Origin: an uncultured Lachnospiraceae bacterium
GTDB lineage: Bacteria > Bacillota > Clostridia > Lachnospirales > Lachnospiraceae
Assembly (NCBI GenBank): GCA_910579275.1
Contig: CAJTTO010000059.1
Span: 1-21,469, forward strand
Direction: 5' to 3'
DNA length: 21,469 nt
Shown here in pieces: positions 1-6,414 of the stretch; position 1 is the stretch's first letter; the number at the start of each line of letters is the position of its first letter. The translations under genes were made by a program, and so were the position numbers. Under the pieces are notes generated by a model, which was not told where the DNA came from, did no database searches, and saw nothing but the letters and a program-made list of their open reading frames with translations.

Positions 1-144
1 AAATTGGTAGGGTAGTTTTGTGCAAATTTCTATATTTGCTCATTTATAGTTATTAACATATTAATTATAATTTTTTGAGCTTTACGCATATTATCAGCAA
101 TACTATAAAATTTTATTTGACATTTCTGTTTGACAATGTATTGT

Positions 145-200
145 AACATATACGAAATACGAAATCAATAATTAATATCGTATTTCGTATATGTTATAAT
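145..200 (+). promoter_or_regulatory. Promoter embedded in a long perfect inverted repeat
   Basis: Arms AACATATACGAAATACGA (145-162) and TCGTATTTCGTATATGTT (178-195) are exact reverse complements of 18 bases, extendable by one pair, with a 15-nt AT spacer. The right arm runs into TATAAT (195-200). A TTAATA hexamer lies 17 nt upstream, giving a good sigma-A promoter. Each arm holds the repeated heptamer TACGAAA, so the palindrome probably binds a dimeric or tetrameric repressor that covers the promoter. The operator role is inference; the repeat and hexamers are seen directly. Confidence 0.6.
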
Positions 201-232
201 ACATTTAACCCAAAAGAAAAGAGGAGCGTTTT

Positions 233-445
233 ACGGAACAAAATAACATAAATCTTCAAAATGAAAACACAGATCTTGATGAAGTTTTATCAAGTCTGTT
301 GCTGTATCCGTTTTTCCCTGTTGCTGGCTGTATCTGGTATTTCATCATACGCTTTTTCCAGTTTGCGTGGATGCCAGATTTCATAGCGGTTTTTTGCGTG
401 CTGAACCAAACGATGTGCAAGTGCATCCACAGCATCCCGACTTAA
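233..445 (+). pseudogene. Truncated gene with ACG in place of ATG
   Basis: A consensus GAGGAG (221-226) sits 6 nt before ACG (233), which opens a frame beginning TEQNNINLQNENTDLDEVLS. The placement is exactly where an ATG would be expected, so this looks like a real gene start whose ATG became ACG, or a genuine weak ACG start. After about 20 hydrophilic codons, near 290-300, the frame enters sequence antisense to the neighbouring minus-strand gene and stops at 443-445. The gene is therefore probably only a 5' remnant joined to unrelated DNA by a rearrangement. It is preceded by the palindrome-embedded promoter at 145-200. The encoded fragment is too short to assign to a family. Confidence 0.4.
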
Positions 446-727
446 TTTGTCAGTCACGGCACCCATATGGCATCTGCCGCCGGCATACTCCTCCTGCTCT
501 GGGAGAACCTTCTGAGTCGCCCCCTCCATGGACACACGTCCGCAAACAGCTTGTAATGTCTCCGGAAGAAACTTCTGCACATACTCCTCCGTGCTTCTCA
601 CGAGCAAGTGCGTGTTGATCTCCTGCATCTGCTCATCCGACAGCGCCAGCTGCCCCTCGGTTCTCATGAGCAGTGAAAGGATGTCCTCTTTCCGGTCATT
701 GACCTGTGCAAATAATATTGTTCTCAT
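290..727 (-). CDS. Hypothetical protein, about 145 aa
   Basis: The frame is open from 838 to a TGA at 290-292. I chose the ATG at 727 (MRTILFAQVND) because GGAG lies about 12 nt upstream and a promoter-like pair (TTATCA, 16 nt, TAAAAT) falls inside the longer frame. The protein is soluble, with no signal peptide or membrane segment, and rich in Glu, Gln and Arg. A central stretch has two Cys residues (in AVCGRVS and GGRCHMG), and a C-terminal part has basic and acidic helices. I do not recognise a family. Its last codons lie at the apparent junction with the truncated plus-strand gene, so the C-terminus could be shortened or altered. An inverted repeat at 817-852 may be its operator. Confidence 0.5.
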   Translation of the reverse strand: MRTILFAQVNDRKEDILSLLMRTEGQLALSDEQMQEINTHLLVRSTEEYVQKFLPETLQAVCGRVSMEGATQKVLPEQEEYAGGRCHMGAVTDKLSRDAVDALAHRLVQHAKNRYEIWHPRKLEKAYDEIPDTASNREKRIQQQT

Positions 728-816
728 TCCCGCATACGCTCCATTTCTGTACTTCTGTAATGTTTTTGCCTTTGTTATGCAGATTTTATCACATTTTGTC
801 GATTTGATAAATGGAG

Positions 817-852
817 CTATAGTTCCTGTTTTGGGCAAAAAAGGAACTATAG
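817..852. repeat. Short inverted repeat upstream of the 290-727 gene
   Basis: CTATAGTTCC (817-826) and GGAACTATAG (843-852) are perfect 10-base inverted arms around a 16-nt spacer. They lie about 90 nt upstream of the chosen ATG at 727 on the minus strand, just before the promoter-like hexamers. A repressor or activator site is plausible. A weak hairpin is the alternative. Confidence 0.4.
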
Positions 853-919
853 GTAATGTTGGATTTTGAAAAGCCTTATTTTATAAGGGTTTGAAGGCTC
901 CAAAAAAATTTTTGCACGC

Positions 920-951
920 AAAAAACCCGCAAATCCGTGTAGATTTGCGGG
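920..951 (-). terminator. Intrinsic terminator, minus strand
   Basis: CCCGCAAATC (926-935) pairs perfectly with GATTTGCGGG (942-951) around a 6-nt loop. Read on the minus strand the stem is followed by a run of T (925-920). The nearest upstream minus-strand gene is the anti-sigma gene ending at 1377, so this may once have closed that operon before the repeat element at 1191-1380 came between them. The rest of 853-1190 shows only a short hairpin near 972-990 and AT-rich sequence, and I see no gene there. Confidence 0.65.
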
Positions 952-1190
952 CGTTATTGAGAGAGCGAATAGCGAGTAAAACTCGCTTACGATGTAAGCT
1001 GTATTTAATTGGTTCTTGTGACTGCTTTTAATCAGATATTAATAAATTATATATCATTGTTTCCTTTTTGAAAAGACCATTTAAGTAAAATTTAGCTTTT
1101 TATTACTTTTGCCTATTATTTCTGTCTTAACACACAAATATTTGTGCAAGGTTCGAAATTTTTTGCAGGCTCGCTCTATGGTATTTCCTA

Positions 1191-1380
1191 GTAACAGTTC
1201 AGCCCAGAACTTTGCACTGGCTGCAAATTATGGCTTGCAAGCCACGTGAAATAGCGTAGTGGCAGAGATGCATCAAGCCACGGTACGTGGCTTTGACACC
1301 ACGAAGGTGGTAAAAAAATCATTTTATGATTTTTGCATGGCTTGATGCTCGTAACAGGAAGCCGAAGGCTGAACTGTTAC
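1191..1380. mobile_element. MITE-like 190-bp element with 14-bp terminal inverted repeats
   Basis: GTAACAGTTCAGCC (1191-1204) is the exact reverse complement of GGCTGAACTGTTAC (1367-1380). Nested inside are GCATCAAGCCA (1270-1280) and its inverted copy TGGCTTGATGC (1338-1348). There are also local hairpins TTTGCA/TGCAAA, GCCAC/GTGGC, AAGCCACG/CGTGGCTT and AAAATCAT/ATGATTTT. The right 48 bases recur with 46 matches at 11228-11275, inside the hydrolase gene. No reading frame spans the element, so it would be non-autonomous. No clear target-site duplication was identified. The right end supplies the TAA stop (1377-1379) of the anti-sigma gene. Confidence 0.6.
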
Positions 1381-2264
1381 ATTTTTTGAAATTTTCCGGT
1401 TTCCTTATCATATAGCCGAATCTGATGCGGTTCCTTCAGGGATATCCAGATTTCGTAGTCTCCCGTCTCCATCTCCCCATATGTGACATAGGTGTCCCCA
1501 ATCCTCTGATAATACGCATCCTCACCTATGAGAAATGATACAGAATACATAATTCCATCCACTCCGTCCACCGTTTGAATGCCACTGTCTGGCCACAGCA
1601 TTGTTTTCTGTGTGTTCCAGTCTGAACCAACACGATGATAGATCTCGCTTTCCAAATCCCGCATCAGTTCCCAGTGGTCATTTTTCCAGTCATATACCTT
1701 ATTATGGTCATAATCGGAACCGATGACATAGAGTTTTTTTCCTTTCATGTCCGGTATCGTGACAGAAAAATTTTTTTCTCTGTCCCCAAACGGCAATGTC
1801 TCCGCCGCATAGACAAACAAATCCACACGGTCGCCGATACTGGGGTTCTCCTTCCACTTTATCCGGCTGATATGTCCGGCAGCGTCGATGTATCCCCTTA
1901 TCGTCAGGCTTCCTGTCTGTTCATTATACGTTGAATCCGTTACCCGCACGGTATGCGCCCGCAGCAGGCTTCCAAACACAAATACCTTGAGAAAAACGGC
2001 TGTTAAAAATGCCGCTGCCAGCAGTCCACCCATCACTGCTGCCATTTTGAGCCGTTTGGTACGTCTGTGTATCTTCTGGAATCCGTCAAGCGCTGCCTGT
2101 TCGACAGGCGTACTGTCATTATGCACACTCTCTTTCATATCTGCATACAGTTGTCCACATTCCATACAATGCTCCAAGTGTTCCCGCACCATACTGCTGC
2201 CCGTCTCGCTTAAAACGCTGTCAATATACCCAGGCATTAAATCCCTCACAATGTCACAATCCAT
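1377..2264 (-). CDS. Anti-sigma factor with zf-HC2 domain and one membrane segment
   Basis: This 295-aa protein probably holds the partner ECF sigma factor inactive at the membrane until an envelope signal releases it. The N-terminal zinc-binding anti-sigma domain (residues 1-40) has the His29-x3-Cys33-x2-Cys36 signature. A membrane helix covers about 74-101, and the remaining two thirds form an extracytoplasmic beta-rich sensor domain that I cannot assign. The ATG at 2264 is chosen because AGGGAG lies 10 nt upstream and because it overlaps the end of the sigma gene by 11 bases, a coupled arrangement typical of such pairs. The stop codon lies within the terminal repeat of the element at 1191-1380, so the natural C-terminus may have been changed by insertion. 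Confidence 0.85.
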   Translation of the reverse strand: MDCDIVRDLMPGYIDSVLSETGSSMVREHLEHCMECGQLYADMKESVHNDSTPVEQAALDGFQKIHRRTKRLKMAAVMGGLLAAAFLTAVFLKVFVFGSLLRAHTVRVTDSTYNEQTGSLTIRGYIDAAGHISRIKWKENPSIGDRVDLFVYAAETLPFGDREKNFSVTIPDMKGKKLYVIGSDYDHNKVYDWKNDHWELMRDLESEIYHRVGSDWNTQKTMLWPDSGIQTVDGVDGIMYSVSFLIGEDAYYQRIGDTYVTYGEMETGDYEIWISLKEPHQIRLYDKETGKFQKM

Positions 2265-2769
2265 ACTTTTCCATCTCCCTTCTGAGTTTCTGTTTTGCAC
2301 GGTAAAATACTGTCCGGCTCCAGTTTTCGCTTTTTCCGAGGATTTCCCCAATCTGGCGAAAGGAAAGCTCGCCAGTCATGCGGTATAAAACGACCTCTTT
2401 CTCCAGCTCCGGAAGGAGATGAATTGCCTGATACAGCTTCTGGGTGCACTCCATGCCTATCACACACGCCTCCCCGTCTGCTATGGACAAATCGGGTAAA
2501 TCAACAGTCAGCTCCACAGTCTCCACACGCTTTCTTTTGCGCAGCTCCTGCCACATCACATGCTTTGCAATCTGGCAGAGCCACACCGAAAGTTTACAGG
2601 AACCGTCATACCGCGAAATGGAATCCACCGCGCGCAGAAACGTTTCCTGCATCAGCTCCTGTGACCAGTCCGCATCATGCGTATGCGAATACAGAAAACG
2701 ATACACCAGATTCGCATACTCCTGATACACAGCATCCATGTCGATTCCATTGCTATCTTTCCCATGCAT
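2254..2769 (-). CDS. ECF-family RNA polymerase sigma factor
   Basis: This is a 171-aa sigma-70 family protein with only regions 2 and 4. Region 2 covers about residues 13-82, including the core-binding ELMQETFLRAVDS helix and the basic end RKRKR. Region 4 covers about 110-165 with the helix-turn-helix LSFRQIGEILGKSENW. Length and architecture fit ECF sigma factors, which direct transcription of envelope-stress or resistance genes. The ATG at 2769 follows a near-perfect AAAGGAGGT. The gene overlaps its anti-sigma partner by 11 bases. An upstream minus-strand TTGCAAC (about 2820-2826) could be an autoregulated -35 element, but I cannot define the promoter. The regulon cannot be read from this window. 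Confidence 0.9.
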   Translation of the reverse strand: MHGKDSNGIDMDAVYQEYANLVYRFLYSHTHDADWSQELMQETFLRAVDSISRYDGSCKLSVWLCQIAKHVMWQELRKRKRVETVELTVDLPDLSIADGEACVIGMECTQKLYQAIHLLPELEKEVVLYRMTGELSFRQIGEILGKSENWSRTVFYRAKQKLRREMEKYGL

Positions 2770-2842
2770 CCTTCCACCTCCTTTGCTCCTATCCTTTATA
2801 TCCTATTTTTCTGTCATTTGTTGCAAAAAATAGCTGAAATAT

Positions 2843-2895
2843 TTTAAAAAGGCATATTTGCTGATAATAACATGTTTCATCAGCAAATATGCCTT
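2843..2895 (-). terminator. Strong intrinsic terminator of the trmL operon
   Basis: Arms of 17 bases, AAGGCATATTTGCTGAT (2849-2865) and ATCAGCAAATATGCCTT (2879-2895), are perfect complements around a 13-nt loop. On the minus strand a T run (2850-2846) and AT-rich sequence follow. The structure lies 27 nt beyond the stop of the 49-aa gene, so it ends the operon that starts at 6317 and insulates the sigma gene downstream. Confidence 0.85.
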
Positions 2896-2921
2896 AGCTT
2901 ATACACCTTATGCGCTTATTT

Positions 2922-3071
2922 TCAGGACTCCTTTTCTGTCTTATCTTCCTTCTTTTTGCCCTCAATCGTTTCAATACAATCAATAATATCGTCACTTGTG
3001 AAATTTCTGGCTTTCAACCACTCAATAAGATTTAAAATCTCTCTTGCTGTCATTGCCTTTAATACCTCCAT
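2922..3071 (-). CDS. Small hypothetical protein, 49 aa
   Basis: The ATG at 3071 follows the trmL stop by 3 nt and has AAAGGAGA 7-8 nt upstream. The frame encodes MEVLKAMTAREILNLIEWL and ends in a charged tail (GKKKEDKTEKES) at a TGA, 2922-2924. Residues 7-37 look like two amphipathic helices with an EWLKARNFTSDDIIDCI core, which suggests a small helical adaptor or regulator. I do not recognise the family. The position as the last gene of the operon, the good ribosome binding site and the terminator directly after it argue that it is translated. Confidence 0.7.
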   Translation of the reverse strand: MEVLKAMTAREILNLIEWLKARNFTSDDIIDCIETIEGKKKEDKTEKES

Positions 3072-3074
3072 TCT

Positions 3075-3617
3075 TCAATCTCCTTTCAATTCATCAAATT
3101 TACCTGCCACATCTTCCTTCCACTCCATATGGTGCAGCGCCCCTTCCATCTGCATCCCTGCGAAACCCTGCTGGCGCAGGGCTTCGTAGAGCACGATGCT
3201 GACGCTGTTTGACAGGTTCAGGCTTCTGATTTTGTCCAGCATCGGAATGCGGATACAGGTGTCCTCGTAATCCACCAGAATGTCCTCGGGAATCCCCGCA
3301 CTCTCTTTTCCGAACATGATAAAATCATCCGCGCCAAATATTGCCTGTGTATATCCTTTTTTTGCTTTGGTCGTCGCCATCCAGATTTTTGCACCCGTAT
3401 TTCCGGCGAGGTTTTTCGCGGCAAACTCCTCAAAATTTATGTAACGGCGCACATCCAGGTGCTCCCAGTAATCCATGCCCGCACGACGCAGCTCCTTTCC
3501 GGTAAGCCGGAAGCCAAGCGGCTCGATTAAATGCAGCACCGTCCCTGTCGCGACACAGGTACGTCCGATATTTCCGGTATTTGCCGGAATCTCCGGCTGA
3601 TACAGTACGATATTCAT
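3075..3617 (-). CDS. trmL: tRNA (cytidine(34)-2'-O)-methyltransferase TrmL
   Basis: This 180-aa SPOUT-class enzyme methylates the 2'-O of the wobble nucleotide in tRNA-Leu isoacceptors using S-adenosylmethionine. Family signatures are all present: NTGNIGRTC at residues 13-21, MFGKESAGIP at 101-110, and the C-terminal knot IRIPMLDKIRSLNLSNSVS around 122-140 that binds the cofactor. Length matches the family. The ATG at 3617 lies 5 nt after the aminotransferase stop, so it is co-transcribed and probably translationally coupled. Its function is unrelated to the upstream genes, and the grouping may simply reflect shared expression. Confidence 0.93.
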   Translation of the reverse strand: MNIVLYQPEIPANTGNIGRTCVATGTVLHLIEPLGFRLTGKELRRAGMDYWEHLDVRRYINFEEFAAKNLAGNTGAKIWMATTKAKKGYTQAIFGADDFIMFGKESAGIPEDILVDYEDTCIRIPMLDKIRSLNLSNSVSIVLYEALRQQGFAGMQMEGALHHMEWKEDVAGKFDELKGD

Positions 3618-3622
3618 ATCCC

Positions 3623-4789
3623 TTATTTCAGCCTTTCCACAAAACGTCCGAGCCTGCCCATCGCAACTTTCAATTTTTCAAGGGAATACGCATAGGAAAT
3701 GCGCAAAAATCCCTCGCCGCTGTCACCAAACGCATTGCCCGGCACTACCGCAAGCTTCTCCTCATGCAAAAGCTTTGATGCGAACTCGTCACTTGTCATG
3801 CCAAACTGCTTCACGCAGGGGAACATGTAAAAAGCGCCGAACGGCTCAAAGCATTCCAGTCCCATTTCCTTGAACGCGTTGACCAGAAAGCGGCGCCTCT
3901 GGTTGTACGAATCACGCATCATTGCAACGTCACCGTCACCGTTTTTCAGCGCGTCAATCGCCGCATACTGCGAAGTTGTCGGCGCACACATAATACAGAA
4001 CTGATGTATCTTGTACATCTGCTCGATAATCTGCTTTGGCCCGCACGCGTATCCAAGCCGCCATCCCGTCATGGCATATGACTTGGAAAATCCGTTAATC
4101 AGTACCGTCCGCTCCCACATGCCGGGGATATTCGCGATGGAAACATGTTTCTCCGTATAGCAAAGCTCCGAATAAATTTCGTCGGAAAGCACAAAAATAT
4201 CATGCTTTTCAATGACCTTCGCAATTTCCTCCAAATCCTTGCGCTCCATGATGGCGCCTGTCGGGTTGTTCGGGAACGGCAGGATAAGGACTTTCGTTTT
4301 TTCCGTAATCGCGTCCTCAAGCTCCTGCGCCGTCAGGCGGAACTGGTTTTCATTTTTCAGCTCAATGATGACAGGCTTCGCCCCGGCAAGAATTGCACAT
4401 GGCTCGTAGGAAACGTAGCTCGGCTGCGGGATAATCACTTCATCGCCAGGGTCTACCATGGCGCGCAGCGCGATGTCAATTGCCTCCGAACCGCCGACCG
4501 TCACCAGAATCCCGTCTTTTGCGTCATAGCTTAAGTCAAAGCGCCTTTTCAAGTATCGGTTTATCTCCTCGCGCAGCTCCAGAAGTCCGGCATTTGCAGT
4601 GTAAAAAGTCCTTCCCTTCTCAAGGGAATAGATGCCCTCGTCCCTGATGTGCCACGGGGTCTCAAAGTCAGGCTCCCCCACGCCCAGCGAAATCACATCC
4701 GGGTCATTCATCTCACTGACGATATCAAAATATTTCCGGATTCCGGAGGGCTTTATTTCTACAATTGTCTTCGATAACGGATTTCTCAT
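3623..4789 (-). CDS. Class I/II pyridoxal-phosphate aminotransferase
   Basis: This is a 388-aa fold-type I PLP enzyme, full length for the family. Seen motifs are the substrate loop SLGVGEPDF (34-42), GGSEAI (99-104), PNNPTG (173-178), DEIYSEL (203-209) contacting the cofactor, and SKSYAMTGWRLGY with the Schiff-base Lys236. It resembles the aspartate/aromatic/alanine-type group, often annotated as PatA or AspC-like. The exact amino donor cannot be decided from sequence alone. It overlaps the end of the Lrp-type regulator by ATGA, so the regulator probably controls it or responds to its substrate or product. Confidence 0.9.
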   Translation of the reverse strand: MRNPLSKTIVEIKPSGIRKYFDIVSEMNDPDVISLGVGEPDFETPWHIRDEGIYSLEKGRTFYTANAGLLELREEINRYLKRRFDLSYDAKDGILVTVGGSEAIDIALRAMVDPGDEVIIPQPSYVSYEPCAILAGAKPVIIELKNENQFRLTAQELEDAITEKTKVLILPFPNNPTGAIMERKDLEEIAKVIEKHDIFVLSDEIYSELCYTEKHVSIANIPGMWERTVLINGFSKSYAMTGWRLGYACGPKQIIEQMYKIHQFCIMCAPTTSQYAAIDALKNGDGDVAMMRDSYNQRRRFLVNAFKEMGLECFEPFGAFYMFPCVKQFGMTSDEFASKLLHEEKLAVVPGNAFGDSGEGFLRISYAYSLEKLKVAMGRLGRFVERLK

Positions 4790-5268
4790 GGTGTCACCTG
4801 TATCCTTTCATCAGATTCCTTCCTGTCAAGAATCGTGCCGTGATCCTTATATTTTTTCAGGATAAAGTGCGTCGCGGTGCTGATGACCGTTTCCAGTGTG
4901 GAGAGCTTATCCGACACAAAGTTCGACACCTCCTTGAGCGTCTTTCCCTCAAGGCTCACGAGTAAGTCGTACCCGCCGGAAATCAGGTATACGGCATGCA
5001 CCTCGGGATATTTGTAAATGCGCTCTGCAATGCTGTCAAAGCCCTTTCCGCGCTGCGGTGTCACGCGAACCTCAATCAGTGCGTTCACTTTTTCTATGGA
5101 CGTCTTTTCCCAGTCAATCAGTGTGTGGTAACCGCAGATAATGCCTTCTTTTTCCATCTGCTCCATCTCGTTGACCACATCCGCTTCCTCCATTCCAAGA
5201 ATGATGGCAAGCTCGTGCAGGTCAATTCTGCTGTTCGTTTCTATAATGGATAAAATTTGTTCTCTCAT
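4786..5268 (-). CDS. Lrp/AsnC-family transcriptional regulator
   Basis: This 160-aa protein has a winged helix-turn-helix at residues 1-55 (IDLHELAIILGMEEADVVNE) and a RAM/AsnC ligand-binding domain at about 63-140 (VNALIEVRVTP, YLISGGYDLLVSLEG). Family members bind amino acids and control amino-acid metabolism. It starts inside the stop of the AIR-synthase-related gene (ATGA, 5265-5268) and ends inside the start of the aminotransferase gene. This places it in the middle of a coupled three-gene unit and suggests local autoregulation. No upstream operator could be identified with confidence. Confidence 0.92.
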   Translation of the reverse strand: MREQILSIIETNSRIDLHELAIILGMEEADVVNEMEQMEKEGIICGYHTLIDWEKTSIEKVNALIEVRVTPQRGKGFDSIAERIYKYPEVHAVYLISGGYDLLVSLEGKTLKEVSNFVSDKLSTLETVISTATHFILKKYKDHGTILDRKESDERIQVTP

Positions 5269-6317
5269 TGTTCCAATCCTCCAATTTTACTTTGAAAATA
5301 TTTATAGATTTCGTCCCCGTTTGCCGGTTCCAGATATCTCGATTCCCCGTCATGGCATATAAGCCTGTCGTTGCCCTGCGTTGTATGCCCAATCACTGCC
5401 GCAGGCACGCCCGCTTCCTCGAGTGCGCGCACCAGTTCCCCGCCGTTTGGGGATGTCATCAGCGCGCTTCCGCCCGCCAGCAGTTCATACGGATTCAAGT
5501 CAAAAAACTCACATACCTCAATTGTCTCCTGTCTCACTGGTATGCGCTTTAAGTCTACGACCAGTCCAACGCCGTTATCCGCCGCCAGCTGCCAGAGTCC
5601 GCCGAATACACCGCCCTCCCGCAGCACATGCAGATAACCTGCGCCGGACTTAACGGCGGTGGCGGCCTCCGTTGCAATCGACAGGTATCGGTAAAAATCC
5701 GCAGCTTCTTCCACAATGTCTGCCGGATAACGCGCGCAAAGCTTATCATGGCTGCCTGCTGCCACAACGGCTGTCCCCTCTAGCCCCAGCCACTTCGTCA
5801 TCACGATGTCCTCTCTGGCATGCGCCTTTTTCTTCAGCGGCACAATTTTGCCGTCACATCGGTTCTCGACTCCGGCATTTACCACGCAGACTGCCACTGC
5901 CTCCATCACGGAATCCAGCACCTGTACATTACAGCTAAGCATCGGAACGCCCGTCTCCTCCGCCTGCACGGCTGTCTCCCCTATCATGCCGCGCACCTTG
6001 ATTTCGCGCAGCCTTTTCGGGACAACCAGTGTCATATTCGCATACGCGTCAAAAAGCCCGGATGCCGCTCCGTTCGCGCAGCAGGCAATTACGTGGTTTA
6101 CCGCCGCCATATATGCACGCACCGCCACTTTCGCGTCAAGCCCCGATGCAAGCGCCTGACCGGACATCATGCCGGATGCCTTTTCTCCCGTCAAAATGGC
6201 GCAGTCTGCCCCCAGTCCTGCGCCATCGTAAAATTTCCTGTTTTCTATTGAATTTGTTTTCACCACTTTGATAACCGAGCGCTCATATATGCTCTCTGTT
6301 AATTTCCCGCAATTCAT
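5265..6317 (-). CDS. AIR synthase-related (PurM/HypE-fold) protein
   Basis: This is a 350-aa protein of the PurM/HypE/ThiL/SelD-like ATP-binding superfamily. The N-terminal half has GAGLGADCAILTG (about 32-44) as the likely nucleotide loop, and the C-terminal half carries glycine-rich GGVFGGLWQLAADNGVG and DLNPYELLAGGSALMT. True PurM lies in purine operons and HypE ends in a conserved cysteine. Neither holds here, since the gene ends SKIGGLEQ. The substrate is therefore unknown, and coupling to an Lrp regulator and an aminotransferase points to amino-acid or cofactor metabolism. The ATG at 6317 is chosen because AAGGGGA lies 7 nt upstream; the longer frame to 6380 would run through the promoter at 6345-6374. 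Confidence 0.8.
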   Translation of the reverse strand: MNCGKLTESIYERSVIKVVKTNSIENRKFYDGAGLGADCAILTGEKASGMMSGQALASGLDAKVAVRAYMAAVNHVIACCANGAASGLFDAYANMTLVVPKRLREIKVRGMIGETAVQAEETGVPMLSCNVQVLDSVMEAVAVCVVNAGVENRCDGKIVPLKKKAHAREDIVMTKWLGLEGTAVVAAGSHDKLCARYPADIVEEAADFYRYLSIATEAATAVKSGAGYLHVLREGGVFGGLWQLAADNGVGLVVDLKRIPVRQETIEVCEFFDLNPYELLAGGSALMTSPNGGELVRALEEAGVPAAVIGHTTQGNDRLICHDGESRYLEPANGDEIYKYFQSKIGGLEQ

Positions 6318-6344
6318 TACAAATCCCCTTTTGCTTTCTTCTGT

Positions 6345-6374
6345 ATTGTAACTGCGCACGCCGACAGCAGACAA
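6345..6374 (-). promoter_or_regulatory. Promoter of the AIR-related/Lrp/aminotransferase/trmL operon
   Basis: On the minus strand TTGTCT (6374-6369) is followed after 18 nt by TACAAT (6350-6345). The predicted transcript starts about 20 nt before the ATG at 6317 and includes the ribosome binding site. A second possible pair (TTGACT, 16 nt, TATGTT) lies slightly upstream. No terminator is visible between the VanW gene and this promoter, so readthrough is possible. Confidence 0.5.
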
Positions 6375-6414
6375 AAACATACCGCAACGCTGAAATCAGT
6401 CAAATGACAACTAC

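Noticed and set aside
6318..6380. Longer start for the AIR-related protein
   Set aside because: It would place the promoter hexamers inside the coding region, and the ATG at 6317 has the better ribosome binding site.
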